The notes under the pieces were generated by a model, which was given only the letters and a program-made list of their open reading frames with translations, was not told the DNA's origin and did not search any database. A DNA stretch of 64,000 bases from Pseudomonas sp. S31 (GTDB lineage Bacteria; Pseudomonadota; Gammaproteobacteria; Pseudomonadales; Pseudomonadaceae): NCBI RefSeq assembly GCF_016648105.1, contig NZ_JACVVE010000001.1, positions 496,001 to 560,000 on the forward strand, in the 5' to 3' direction. The translations under genes and the position numbers were made by a program. How positions within the stretch are numbered: position 1 is the first letter of the stretch; each line of letters begins with the position of its first letter. Below, piece by piece: positions 50,835-59,956 of the stretch.

Positions 50835-52601
50835 ATGTCGTTAAAGGACCGATTCACCGAAGAACTTCGCTACCTGCGTGAACTCGGGAGCGACTTCGCC
50901 AAGGACAACCCGCAACTCGCCCGCTTTCTCGGCAAGGACAGCAGCGACCCTGATGTCGAGCGCCTGCTCGAAGGCTTTGCCTTCCTGACCGCCAAGTTGC
51001 GGCTCAAGCTCGAAGATGACTTGCCGGAACTGACGCACCCGATGCTGCAGTTGCTGTGGCCTAATTATCTGCGTCCGCTCCCAAGCGCAACCATCGTTCA
51101 GTTCACCCCGCTCGAGCAGTCACTCAGCCAATCCCAGCAAATTCCCAAAGGCGCCCGCTTGTTCTCCAAGCCGGTGGATGGCATCGCCTGCGAGTTCCGA
51201 ACGTGCACCGACGTTACACTGCAACCCTTCGTCATCAGCCAGGTCGACGCTACCCAGACACTGGACAGCTCGGTGGTGCGCATTGACCTGGGCACGCTGA
51301 TCGAGCGCCCGTTGAATACCCTCGAATGCGATAGTCTCGACTTTCACCTGAGCGGCGACGATCACTCTGCCCAAACACTGTATCTGTGGCTGTCGCAGTA
51401 TTTGCTTCAAGTCCGGGTCACCATCAACGGTGAGGTACGTCGAATCCCGGCCAGTAGCGTGAAGTTTTCAGGATTCAGTCCCGACGAGGCGTTGCTGCCA
51501 TATCCGCAAAATGTATTCGACGGATACCGTATCCTGCAGGAGTACTTTGCCTTCCCGCAGCGCTTCCATTTTTTCAGCCTGGCGGGGCTGGGCAGGCTGT
51601 GGCCCGACCAGGCCAGCCGAAATGTCCGTCTCGAGTTTCACTTCAGCCGCCAATTCCCCCAGTCGATGCGCGTGGGCACCGATGACTTCAGCTTGTTCTG
51701 CACGCCTGCGGTCAACCTGTTCCAGCACGGCGCCGAGCCCATAGACCTGTCTGGCGAACAGGCACACGCCATGTTGAAACCAACTGGCGGTCAGCTCCAC
51801 GCCTACGAGATATTCAGTGTCGATCAGGTCATCAGCACGCGTAGCACGGAGGGCGGTGCCGGCGTTCAGCCCCTGCGCGTTTTCCGCCCATTCGAGTCAT
51901 TCGCCCATGAAATCGAACATGTCCAGGGCCGCACCGCGCTGTACTACCGCTGCCAGGTAGAAAACTCGCTGCGAGACGATGGAGTGGTTCACCGCATCAG
52001 TTTCGTCCGGGCCGACGCCAACCTTTACATCGGCGACCTGGAGACCGCGTCCATCGACCTGACCTGCACCAATCGGGATCTGCCACTGGCGTTGAGCGTG
52101 GGCGACATCTGCGTGAATACCGAAGTCACCCCGCCACTGGTCAGGTACCGCAATATCCGGCGCCCGACTCGACCTTGTCGGCCAGTGCTCGATGGCGAGT
52201 TGCAGTGGGCATTGATTTCCAACCTGTCGCTGAACTATTTGTCGCTGCTGTCTACAGACCCGCTCAAGGCAGTCATCGGCGCCTACGACTTCGTCGCCCT
52301 GCATGACATCCAACAGGCCCGCTCCACGCGCAAGCGTCTCGATGCAATCCGTGACGCCCACACCTCCTCCTTGGACTGGCTGATCCAGGGGCAACCCATC
52401 CGCGGCCTGCGGACCCACCTGAACATCGAACAGAGCGGGTTCCGCTGCGAGGGCGACCTCTACCTCTTCAGCTGCGTGCTTTCCCACTTCTTCGCGCTCT
52501 ACGCCAGCATCAACTCCTTCCACCAGTTGGAAGTAACCAACACCACCAACAATGAGCATTACACATGGCCACTACTGACCGGCAAGCAACCGCTGATCTA
52601 G
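50835..52601 (+). CDS. tssF: T6SS baseplate protein TssF
   Basis: 588 residues, typical for TssF (VasA). Conserved start: FTEELRYLRELGSDFAKDNP and ARFLGKDSSDPDVERLLEGF, then PELTHPMLQLLWPNYLRPLP. With TssG it forms the wedge of the baseplate. ATG 50835 begins 2 bp after the tssE stop; the frame extends upstream into tssE but without family similarity. Its 3' end overlaps tssG by 37 bp. Confidence 0.95.
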   Translation: MSLKDRFTEELRYLRELGSDFAKDNPQLARFLGKDSSDPDVERLLEGFAFLTAKLRLKLEDDLPELTHPMLQLLWPNYLRPLPSATIVQFTPLEQSLSQSQQIPKGARLFSKPVDGIACEFRTCTDVTLQPFVISQVDATQTLDSSVVRIDLGTLIERPLNTLECDSLDFHLSGDDHSAQTLYLWLSQYLLQVRVTINGEVRRIPASSVKFSGFSPDEALLPYPQNVFDGYRILQEYFAFPQRFHFFSLAGLGRLWPDQASRNVRLEFHFSRQFPQSMRVGTDDFSLFCTPAVNLFQHGAEPIDLSGEQAHAMLKPTGGQLHAYEIFSVDQVISTRSTEGGAGVQPLRVFRPFESFAHEIEHVQGRTALYYRCQVENSLRDDGVVHRISFVRADANLYIGDLETASIDLTCTNRDLPLALSVGDICVNTEVTPPLVRYRNIRRPTRPCRPVLDGELQWALISNLSLNYLSLLSTDPLKAVIGAYDFVALHDIQQARSTRKRLDAIRDAHTSSLDWLIQGQPIRGLRTHLNIEQSGFRCEGDLYLFSCVLSHFFALYASINSFHQLEVTNTTNNEHYTWPLLTGKQPLI

Positions 52602-53581
52602 CCGATCGGCTGTTGGCCGAGGCGCATCAGTACAACTTCTTTCAGCTGCTGGAACGCCTGCACGGCCTCCATGGCGATGATCTGGAGCCTCGTTGGCCAA
52701 TAGATGCTGTGCGTCGGCGCGTGCGCCTGACCAGTGATCCACGCCTGACGTTTCCCGTGGCCGATGTCTCGAAGGCCGAGCGCATGCCTGAAGGGGATGA
52801 ACGCTACAAGGTCTGTACGACGTTCATGGGGCTGCACGGTACCGATTCGCCCCTGCCCAGCTATTACCTGGAGCAATTGGCCTACGAACATGCCCAGGGC
52901 ATCGGTGCACGCCCGGCCTTCTTCGACTTCTTCAACCACTACATACTCAGCCTGTTGCACCGCAGTTGGCGTAAGTATCGCTATCACATCCGCTTCCAAG
53001 CGGGTGCCAGCGATCAGTTCTCCCAGTACGTCTTCGCCTTGATCGGCCTCAACAACAAGCAACTGCGGGGCGATACCCCACTGCCCTGGAGCCGACTGCT
53101 GAGTTTTGCTGGCGTCATCGCCAGCCGCAGCCGCGCCCCCGGTACGGTGGCCGGGATCATCGGCCACTGCTTCGACCTGGGGTCAGTGCAGATCCGCGAG
53201 TTCGAGACGCGCCTGGTTAGCACTTGCACCAAGCAGACCGTCAGCCTGGGGCTTGCCAATGGCCTACTCGGCAGCAGTTTCTCGGTCGGTAACCGAACAC
53301 GTACCCGAAGCAGCAAGTTCACCCTCGTGATCAGCGAGCTCGACCAGACGCAACTGCGGGACCTGCTACCCAGCGGCGTGAATTTCGGGCGATTGCGCGC
53401 CCTGATCGACTTTCTCCTGCGCGACGGTCTTGCCTACGACCTGGAGCTTCGACTCAAGCAGCATGCACTTTCCCCCTTCTGCCTGCATCGCAGCCAGGGT
53501 GCTCATCTCGGCTGGACAAGCTTCATGGACGACAAACAGGGCAAATGCCGTCCCGTGGTAAGCATTCGGGGGCGCTCATGA
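52565..53581 (+). CDS. tssG: T6SS baseplate protein TssG
   Basis: 338 residues. The conserved opening NFFQLLERLHGLHGDDLEPR is followed by VRRRVRLTSDPRLTFPVADV and FMGLHGTDSPLPSYYLEQLA, the TssG (VasB/ImpH) signature. It works with TssF and TssE in the baseplate. It overlaps tssF by 37 bp and ends with an ATGA overlap with the FHA gene. In many loci clpV (tssH) follows tssG; here it does not. Confidence 0.94.
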   Translation: MATTDRQATADLADRLLAEAHQYNFFQLLERLHGLHGDDLEPRWPIDAVRRRVRLTSDPRLTFPVADVSKAERMPEGDERYKVCTTFMGLHGTDSPLPSYYLEQLAYEHAQGIGARPAFFDFFNHYILSLLHRSWRKYRYHIRFQAGASDQFSQYVFALIGLNNKQLRGDTPLPWSRLLSFAGVIASRSRAPGTVAGIIGHCFDLGSVQIREFETRLVSTCTKQTVSLGLANGLLGSSFSVGNRTRTRSSKFTLVISELDQTQLRDLLPSGVNFGRLRALIDFLLRDGLAYDLELRLKQHALSPFCLHRSQGAHLGWTSFMDDKQGKCRPVVSIRGRS

Positions 53582-54138
53582 ACACACTGACCCTGAGTAT
53601 CGCCAACTGCCTGCAACTGCGACAGGGCATGACTCGCCATCATCGCTTCGACCGCAGCGGAGGCACCATCGGAGGCCAGGCTGCGGACTGGCAGCTGCTC
53701 GATCGATGCCAGGGTGTTCTACCCATCCACTGCGAGATTCGCTGGGCGGAGGATTGCTTCTGCGTCGTCGACCATGGCAACCGAACTTTCCTGAATGGCA
53801 GTTCGAGAAGCGTGGGACGGCAGGGGGCCATGCGTCTGAGGGATGGCGACCAACTGAGCATCGGTCGGTTCGTGGTTCAGGTGCGTTACCAGGAACGAAT
53901 GAACACAGGTTCAGTGGAGGGGCTGTTCATCCGCCAGCAGGAAGTGATTGCAGCCCTGCCGCCAGCACATCCCGATGCCAGAGGACTCGAGAACATCGCA
54001 GACAGGGCACCTCCCGAAATCTGCCAGGCGTTCCATCACATCATCGGATACGACCCATTGCTGGCGTTGGACACGAGTCCAGCGGCAGCAGCGCAGCCTG
54101 ACGATCTGCAGGGCTTTATTGGAGGAGTGCAACCATGA
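53578..54138 (+). CDS. Short T6SS-associated FHA-domain protein (TagH-like)
   Basis: 186 residues. An N-terminal forkhead-associated domain (about 1-105) is visible: SGGTIGGQAADWQLLD, GVLPIHCEIRWAEDCFCVVD, GNRTFLNG and RLRDGDQLSIGRFVVQVRY, fitting phosphothreonine binding. T6SS FHA proteins (TagH/Fha1) are usually 400 residues or more; here only about 80 residues of low-complexity tail follow, with no C-terminal domain. The start overlaps the tssG stop and the end overlaps tssJ. No kinase or phosphatase (PpkA/PppA) gene is in the window. Confidence 0.85.
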   Translation: MNTLTLSIANCLQLRQGMTRHHRFDRSGGTIGGQAADWQLLDRCQGVLPIHCEIRWAEDCFCVVDHGNRTFLNGSSRSVGRQGAMRLRDGDQLSIGRFVVQVRYQERMNTGSVEGLFIRQQEVIAALPPAHPDARGLENIADRAPPEICQAFHHIIGYDPLLALDTSPAAAAQPDDLQGFIGGVQP

Positions 54139-54935
54139 CTCGCCGCTTGTTGCTCATCATCACTCTGCCCCTGGCATTCGTCGGCAGCGCAGGTTGCTCC
54201 ACCCTGGGCAAGCTGGGTCAGGTAATCATGGACCCCTCCATACCCGTCGGCGCTCCCGGAGATCAGCCCACCGAGGTGGCTTTCAGCATCAATGTCAGTC
54301 CCACGGTCAATGGCAACCCCAATAGCCTGGAAGCGCCCCTTGTGGCTGACGTCGCATTCGAGTCCAGTCCCTACACCGTGAATCTCAACGCTGACGACCC
54401 TTATGTGCTGACCGAGAGAGTTACAAGCGGACTCAGTCATTTGCAGGACCGTTATCCAGCACTATCGCCCGAGGTATCTGAAGGGGACACCGCAGAGGAA
54501 CAGCTCCATTCGATTCAGGGCGAAGACACACCCGGTAGCTATCACAGGCCTGGCGTCCCCCTGGATTTGCCCAGTGTCCAGACCGAAGCCTCGGAGCAAA
54601 TAGCCACGCCCATCGCCATCAAGATCCTGCAACTGCGAGACGATTCCCTACTGCGCAACAGCTTGTATCAAGCTCTGCGCACGGATCCGGCCAAGGCACT
54701 GCGCAGCTCGTATATCCGCGACGACGACTACGTGCTCCTTCCAGGCCAATTCAAGTTCGTACCGTTCGCCGCAGTCAATCCCGACACCCGCTACATCGCG
54801 GTAATCGCCGATTACGGCCCTCAGCAAGGCACCACGTGGAAACAGGTGCTTCGCATACCACCCCAGGGCCGCCACATCGTGCTCTCCCTGTTGATTCAAG
54901 ACTCGCAGTTGGTACTGAAGGGAGAAAGCCAATGA
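54135..54935 (+). CDS. tssJ: T6SS outer-membrane lipoprotein TssJ (VasD), with a large insertion
   Basis: 266 residues. A signal peptide with lipobox VGSAGC places the lipid-bearing Cys at 21. The beta-sandwich of TssJ is seen in VAFSINVSPTVNGNPNS and in TPIAIKILQLRDDSLLRNSL with YVLLPGQFKFVPF and TRYIAVIADYGPQQGTTWKQ later. Between the first and second strands lies an extra stretch of about 90 residues (about 66-156) that ordinary TssJ proteins of about 170 residues lack. TssJ anchors TssM to the outer membrane. ATG with GGAGGAG upstream and an ATGA overlap with the FHA gene. Confidence 0.9.
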   Translation: MTRRLLLIITLPLAFVGSAGCSTLGKLGQVIMDPSIPVGAPGDQPTEVAFSINVSPTVNGNPNSLEAPLVADVAFESSPYTVNLNADDPYVLTERVTSGLSHLQDRYPALSPEVSEGDTAEEQLHSIQGEDTPGSYHRPGVPLDLPSVQTEASEQIATPIAIKILQLRDDSLLRNSLYQALRTDPAKALRSSYIRDDDYVLLPGQFKFVPFAAVNPDTRYIAVIADYGPQQGTTWKQVLRIPPQGRHIVLSLLIQDSQLVLKGESQ

Positions 54936-54981
54936 CTACCTACTGCGCCCGCCCACCTGTTCTATCTGCCCTGGAGCGCCC

Positions 54982-56319
54982 ATGAGCTCACGTAATCCAG
55001 TCCTCTGGCCTGAGGGACTGTTCGTCAAGCCACAACATTTCCAGCAGTCGACTCGAGCCAGCGAGGCTGCCTTTCACCAACGCCTCGCCACTCTCAACGG
55101 AGCTTTCTATGGTTTCAGCGAACTACAGCTGAACGACGAGTACCTGAGCCTGGGCAAGATCGCCATCACGCGCGCAAGAGGCATCATGCCCGATGGGACC
55201 GTGTTCGACATTCCAGGCGACCTTCCGCCTCCAGCGCCGCTGGAAATCACTGGCGCGGCATCACTGAACAGCGAGATCCACCTGTGCCTGCCGCTTCGCA
55301 CCGAGGGTGGGCGGGAAGTCAGCTGGCCAGACAGCGCCGCCAATTATCGCTATGTCGCTCAGCCGTACGAAATCAAGGACACCCACACCGCAGACGGTGA
55401 TCTGGTGCAAGTGGACCTGGCGGTACCGAACTTTCAGCTCAGGGGCGAGACGCAAGACAGCAGCGCCTACACCCGCCTCGCTTTGGCCAGAGTCCTCGAG
55501 CGCCGTCCTGATGGTGGCCTGCGGCTGGACGAGGGATTCTATCCCACCAGCCTTTGCGTAGCGGCGGTGCCTGGCCTGAAACGCTTTCTCGACGAGATCA
55601 CCCACACCCTGCGCGAACGCGCCCGCAACCTGGCTGCACGCATCGGTTCCTCGAGCCAGTCCGGTGTCGCGGATATTCGCGACTTCAACCTGCTGCAAGC
55701 GATGAACCGTTGGTGGCCTTACTTCCAGCATCTGGCGCGCCAGCCACAGACTCACCCAGAACAACTCTATCTGTGCATGAGCCAGGCATGCGCCGAGCTG
55801 GTGACGTTCACCGATGAAAGCAGGACGCCCCAGGATTATCCCGCGTATCACCACACGGCTCTACGGACCTCGTTCAAGCCATTGGAAGACACTCTGCGCC
55901 GGGCACTGAGCACCGTGCTGCAACCACGGGCAGTCTCGCTGCCACTGAGTGCCTACGCTCACGGCGTGCTCAGCAGCACCTTGGAAGACCGGCGCCTGAT
56001 CGATGAGGCAATTTTCGTTCTTGCCGTGCGTGGCGATCTACCTGCCGAGGAGCTACGCCAACAGTTCTTGCAAAGAACCAAGGTCACCTCGCTCACGGCA
56101 AGCAGCCAACAAGTGCCGTACCTGTTGAACGGCATTCCTCTGCTGCCATTGCCTGTGGCCCCCCGCGACCTGCCCTTCCATGCAGGCTACTGCTACTTCG
56201 AGCTGGAACGGCGTGACCCAGCCTGGGAAGACATGAAGGACAGCCATGGTTTCGGCATTCAGATTTCCGGAGAGATTCCGGGCCTGGAGCTGCAGTTCTG
56301 GGCAATCAGGAGTGAATGA
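54982..56319 (+). CDS. tssK: T6SS baseplate protein TssK
   Basis: 445 residues, the standard length. The N-terminus NPVLWPEGLFVKPQHFQQST is diagnostic, followed by LNDEYLSLGKIAITRARGIM and MPDGTVFDIPGDLPPPAPLE. TssK trimers connect the baseplate to TssL and TssM. A 46 bp gap separates it from tssJ and it ends 1 bp before tssL. Confidence 0.96.
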   Translation: MSSRNPVLWPEGLFVKPQHFQQSTRASEAAFHQRLATLNGAFYGFSELQLNDEYLSLGKIAITRARGIMPDGTVFDIPGDLPPPAPLEITGAASLNSEIHLCLPLRTEGGREVSWPDSAANYRYVAQPYEIKDTHTADGDLVQVDLAVPNFQLRGETQDSSAYTRLALARVLERRPDGGLRLDEGFYPTSLCVAAVPGLKRFLDEITHTLRERARNLAARIGSSSQSGVADIRDFNLLQAMNRWWPYFQHLARQPQTHPEQLYLCMSQACAELVTFTDESRTPQDYPAYHHTALRTSFKPLEDTLRRALSTVLQPRAVSLPLSAYAHGVLSSTLEDRRLIDEAIFVLAVRGDLPAEELRQQFLQRTKVTSLTASSQQVPYLLNGIPLLPLPVAPRDLPFHAGYCYFELERRDPAWEDMKDSHGFGIQISGEIPGLELQFWAIRSE

Positions 56320-56320
56320 G

Positions 56321-57166
56321 ATGGAAAACCATGTCTACAAGGCCGATCAACACACTGGCACGGTCAAGCGCGCCATGCCCTCGATGCTGCAAACGTCTGC
56401 ATCAACGACAGAATCCGTGAACCAACGAGCAGACAATGCCGTTGACCCTGTTTATGCCGCCGACCCGGACTTCGCGCTCCGGGGAGGCTATGCCAACCAG
56501 ATGATAGATGCCGCCATACCGCTGTTCGGCTTGGTGATGCGCCTGCGTACGCTGGACGATCTACCGCACATCGCGGAAGTCCACAAGCAGGTTCGTAACG
56601 AGGTCTCCAACATCCTCGACGAAATGCGCCAGCAAACCTACGAGCCTGCACATCTGCTGGCCTATTCCTATGCACTGTGCCTTTACCTGGACGAGGCCGT
56701 CATGACCCGGCCTTGGGGAACGCCCTCCTGCTGGAGCCACGAACCGCTGCTCAGCATCTTCCATCATGAAACCTCGGGCGGCGACAAGATCTTCACAGTG
56801 CTCTCCAGGTTGATGCAGGAGCCCAAGCGCTACCTGGACGTCATCGAGTTCATCTACATGTGCCTGTGCCTGGGCCTCAAAGGCAAGTACGGCATCGCGC
56901 CAAAGGGTGACGAATCGCTGAACCAGCTGATCAAGAAGGTGCATGGCGTCATCCGTGAAGTGCGCGGTCCGGTGCCGGAACCTACCCACGACCCGTTGAC
57001 CAATGTCGCCCCCCGTCATTACCGCATGAGCCGGCAATGGCCGTGGTGGAGTCCATTGGTGATCTCCGTCCTGGCCATGGCGGTGGCTTACGGTATCTAC
57101 AGCTATCGCTTGCACCTGATCACTACCGAAGTTCTGGAATCGCTCAACGGCGTCTTGCAGCAATAG
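56321..57166 (+). CDS. tssL: T6SS inner-membrane protein TssL (DotU family)
   Basis: 281 residues. The cytoplasmic DotU domain includes NQMIDAAIPLFGLVMRLRTL, LAYSYALCLYLDEAVMTRPW and CLCLGLKGKYGIAP. One C-terminal helix (WWSPLVISVLAMAVAYGIYS, about 245-264) anchors it. There is no periplasmic OmpA-like domain, so this is the short TssL form. ATG 56321 follows AGGAG; a longer frame starting inside tssK is not family-like. After its stop come 133 bp before hcp. Confidence 0.93.
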   Translation: MENHVYKADQHTGTVKRAMPSMLQTSASTTESVNQRADNAVDPVYAADPDFALRGGYANQMIDAAIPLFGLVMRLRTLDDLPHIAEVHKQVRNEVSNILDEMRQQTYEPAHLLAYSYALCLYLDEAVMTRPWGTPSCWSHEPLLSIFHHETSGGDKIFTVLSRLMQEPKRYLDVIEFIYMCLCLGLKGKYGIAPKGDESLNQLIKKVHGVIREVRGPVPEPTHDPLTNVAPRHYRMSRQWPWWSPLVISVLAMAVAYGIYSYRLHLITTEVLESLNGVLQQ

Positions 57167-57246
57167 CCGTCCGACCACGCAAACATCGTCGAGCACCGAA
57201 TTGGCGGGGCTGCTGCCTCGCTGACAAGCCCATCGCTTTCGATGGC

Positions 57247-57273
57247 CACGCCACCGCTGGTGTGCGTGTTTTA
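57247..57273 (+). terminator. Terminator-like hairpin between tssL and hcp
   Basis: Stem CACGCCACC (57247-57255) pairs with GGTGTGCGTG (57259-57268, one bulged T), loop GCT, followed by TTTTA. It ends 27 bases before the hcp ATG. It could stop or attenuate the operon transcript or mark the 5' end of a stable hcp message. Confidence 0.6.
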
Positions 57274-57299
57274 TCCACATGGACGCAGGAGAGACTGCC

Positions 57300-57815
57300 A
57301 TGCCAACACCCGCTTACATCAAGATCGAAGGTCAGACCCAAGGCAACATCACGGCCGGCGCATTCACTTCCGACTCGGTCGGCAATGTCTTCGTGGAAGG
57401 CCATGAAGACGAGATTCTGGTACAGGAAATCAAACACCTGATAAACGTGCCCACAGACCCGCAGAGCGGCCAGCCGTCGGGACAGCGGGTACACAAACCC
57501 TTCACTTTCACCAGTTCGCTGAACAAAGCCACACCGCTGATGTACCAGGCACTGGCGAGCGGCGAGATGCTGCCCACCGTCGAGGTCAACTGGTATCGCA
57601 CCTCGGTGGAAGGCAAACAGGAGCACTTCTTCACGACCAAGCTCGAGGACGCGACCATCGTCGCAATCAATACCGTCCTACCTCACGCCCAGAACATCAA
57701 GAACGCTGACTTCACTCAGTTGATCGAGGTGTCGATGGCATACCGCAAGATAGCCTGGACCCACGTCACCGCGGGTACCGAGGGTTCCGATGACTGGCGC
57801 AAGCCGATCGTCTGA
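57300..57815 (+). CDS. hcp: T6SS tube protein Hcp
   Basis: 171 residues, the usual size. Seen: the N-terminus PTPAYIKIEGQTQGNITAGA, HKPFTFTSSLNKATPLMYQA in the middle, and SMAYRKIAWTHVTAGTEGSD near the end, all typical of Hcp (TssD). It forms the hexameric inner tube that carries effectors. ATG 57300 with AGGAG upstream. It is flanked by two terminator-like hairpins, which may give it a separate and more abundant message than its neighbours. Confidence 0.95.
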   Translation: MPTPAYIKIEGQTQGNITAGAFTSDSVGNVFVEGHEDEILVQEIKHLINVPTDPQSGQPSGQRVHKPFTFTSSLNKATPLMYQALASGEMLPTVEVNWYRTSVEGKQEHFFTTKLEDATIVAINTVLPHAQNIKNADFTQLIEVSMAYRKIAWTHVTAGTEGSDDWRKPIV

Positions 57816-57829
57816 CCTGCGCTGAATGT

Positions 57830-57863
57830 CCTGGGCAGGTCAGTCCTGTCCGGGTCTTCATTT
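57830..57863 (+). terminator. Terminator-like hairpin between hcp and vgrG
   Basis: A 10-base-pair stem CCTGGGCAGG/CCTGTCCGGG (two G-T pairs) with the loop TCAGT and the T-rich tail TCTTCATTT. It lies 15 bases after the hcp stop and 27 bases before the vgrG ATG. Confidence 0.6.
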
Positions 57864-57889
57864 CCGCGAACGGCGTACAAGGAATTTCC

Positions 57890-59956
57890 ATGCCCAACCA
57901 ATCCGACCTGCGTTTCACCTTCCAGCCCCTGGTCGGCGATTCGCTCTTCGAGGTGGTGTCGTTCTCACTCACGGAGGCAGTGAGCACACCCTTTCGTCTG
58001 ACCCTCGAACTCGTCAGTTTCCAGACAGACGTCAACTTCACCCACCTGCTCGACCAGCCCGTGCTCTTCACCCTCTGGCGCGCCGATCGCCCGGTACGCT
58101 ATGTCCATGGCCTGGTCAGCACCTTCAGCCAAGGCGAAACGGGCTTTCGTCGCACCCACTACCACGCCGTGGTCGAGCCCCAGCTGGCCCGCGCCAGCCT
58201 GCGCTCGAACTGGCGCATCTTTCAGCAGAAAACCGTGCCGCAGATTCTCGACGTGATGCTCAAGGGCCAGGGCATTCTGCGCCATGACCTGTTCAGCAGC
58301 CTCGACCACCAGGTCCGAGAGTTCTGTGTCCAGGCTGGTGAAACCGACCTTGAGTTCATCACCCGCCTGGCCGCCGAGGAAGGCTTCGTCTACCGCTTCG
58401 AGCACAGTGCCAAGCAGCACAAGCTGATCTTCACCGACCGTTTGCTGGCGTTCGGGCAACTCCGCCAGGGCGCCATCACCCAGGAAGGCGACGAGCGAAC
58501 CGACGATTCGCAAAGACCCAAAATCGACACCGTGCTCTACCATACCAACAGCGGTGGCGATCAACCCGGGCCATGCCTGCACCGCCTGCGCTACAGCGAG
58601 CAGGTGCGCACCTCGCGCCAGGTACAACGCGACTACACCTTCACCAACCCGGCCTATCGCCAGGAACACGCGGCCAACGCCCATGGCGCCCCCTGGTACG
58701 AGCGCTTCGACTATCCAGGGCGCTACAAGCGCGATGCGGTGGGCAAGCCCTTCACCGCCAACAAGCTCACCGCACTGCGCCACGATGCCCGGATCGCCAA
58801 GGTCAAGGGCGACGACATGCGTTTGCAGCCCGGCCTGAGCTTTACCCTCACCGAGCACCCGCGCGAAGACCTCAACGCGCACTGGCGGGTGGTCGAGGTG
58901 ACACACACGGGCAGCCAGTTCACCAGCCTGCAGGAGGAAGCTGCAGGCGCGGACCGCAGCACGCATTACGAGCAAACCGCCGTGCTGGTCCCCGGCATGG
59001 CCGAGTGGCGCCCCAAATCCCCAGACAAGCCGCGCATCGACGGCCCGCACATGGCTACCGTGGTGGGCCCGCCTGGCGAGGAGATCTATTGCGACGAATG
59101 GGGCCGGGTCAAGGTCAGCTTCCCCTGGGACCGGGAAAGCCAGGACAACCAGTTCAGCTCCTGCTGGGTCCGCGTATCCCAGGGCTGGGCCGGCCTCGGC
59201 TGGGGCTCGATGGCCATTCCGCGGGTCGGCCAGGATGTGGTCATCCAGTACGTCAATGCCGACCCCGACCAGCCGATGATCACCGGGCGTACCTACTGCG
59301 GCAACCAGCTCCCCCCCTATGAGCTGCCCGCACACAAGACGCGCATGACCATCAAGAGCAAGACCCACAAGGGCAAAGGCTTCAATGAGCTGCGCTTCGA
59401 GGATGAGCTGGGGCGCCAGGAGGTGTTCATCCATGCCGAGCGGGATCAGAACAATGTGGTCAAGCATGATGAGACGACGCGGGTCGGACGCAATCGTGTC
59501 GAAGAGGTTGGCAATGATGAACAGCTGACCGTTGGCCACGACCTCCGCCAGGAAACGGGACGCGACCGAATTCACCGGATCGGACGCTCTAGCCAGATAA
59601 CTGTTGGCCATGACCTGACCGAGCAGGTCGACAACGACCGATTCGAGTCCACGGGTGCCAACCAGCGAATATCTGTTGGCGGCGACAGTGATCTCTTCGT
59701 CAAAGGTCATCAGAGCATCAGCATTGGCGAGGGCGTAAGTCAACAGACCACTGTCTACGAGCTGAAAGTCAGCGAGCGCGTCGAGTTCAGAAGCCCGGGC
59801 GGCAGCATCGTCCTCGATCAGGAAGGCATCACGATCAACGGCCGAACACTCACACTCCTGGGGCCTACCAAAGCGGGCGCGAATGGAGAAGGGAACGTTA
59901 TAGCGCTGGAGCTGACATCAGAGCCCAGCACGACCTGCGAGGAGAAGCGCCGATGA
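57890..59956 (+). CDS. vgrG: T6SS spike protein VgrG (TssI)
   Basis: 688 residues without an added toxin domain. The gp27-like part (about 1-370) contains LLDQPVLFTLWRADRPVRYV and EFCVQAGETDLEFITRLAAE. The OB-fold (about 387-470) shows YCDEWGRVKVSFPWDRESQD and SCWVRVSQGWAGLGWGSMAI. The gp5-like beta-helix follows with repeated VGHDL/VGNDE/VGRN units. AAGGA lies before ATG. It is followed by a DUF4123 adaptor (4 bp overlap) and a VasX-type effector, the usual vgrG-adaptor-effector order. Confidence 0.95.
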   Translation: MPNQSDLRFTFQPLVGDSLFEVVSFSLTEAVSTPFRLTLELVSFQTDVNFTHLLDQPVLFTLWRADRPVRYVHGLVSTFSQGETGFRRTHYHAVVEPQLARASLRSNWRIFQQKTVPQILDVMLKGQGILRHDLFSSLDHQVREFCVQAGETDLEFITRLAAEEGFVYRFEHSAKQHKLIFTDRLLAFGQLRQGAITQEGDERTDDSQRPKIDTVLYHTNSGGDQPGPCLHRLRYSEQVRTSRQVQRDYTFTNPAYRQEHAANAHGAPWYERFDYPGRYKRDAVGKPFTANKLTALRHDARIAKVKGDDMRLQPGLSFTLTEHPREDLNAHWRVVEVTHTGSQFTSLQEEAAGADRSTHYEQTAVLVPGMAEWRPKSPDKPRIDGPHMATVVGPPGEEIYCDEWGRVKVSFPWDRESQDNQFSSCWVRVSQGWAGLGWGSMAIPRVGQDVVIQYVNADPDQPMITGRTYCGNQLPPYELPAHKTRMTIKSKTHKGKGFNELRFEDELGRQEVFIHAERDQNNVVKHDETTRVGRNRVEEVGNDEQLTVGHDLRQETGRDRIHRIGRSSQITVGHDLTEQVDNDRFESTGANQRISVGGDSDLFVKGHQSISIGEGVSQQTTVYELKVSERVEFRSPGGSIVLDQEGITINGRTLTLLGPTKAGANGEGNVIALELTSEPSTTCEEKRR

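Noticed and set aside
57965..59743. 592-codon open frame on the minus strand opposite vgrG
   Set aside because: It mirrors the codon pattern of vgrG, has no ribosome site or family motif, and vgrG itself is unmistakable on the plus strand.
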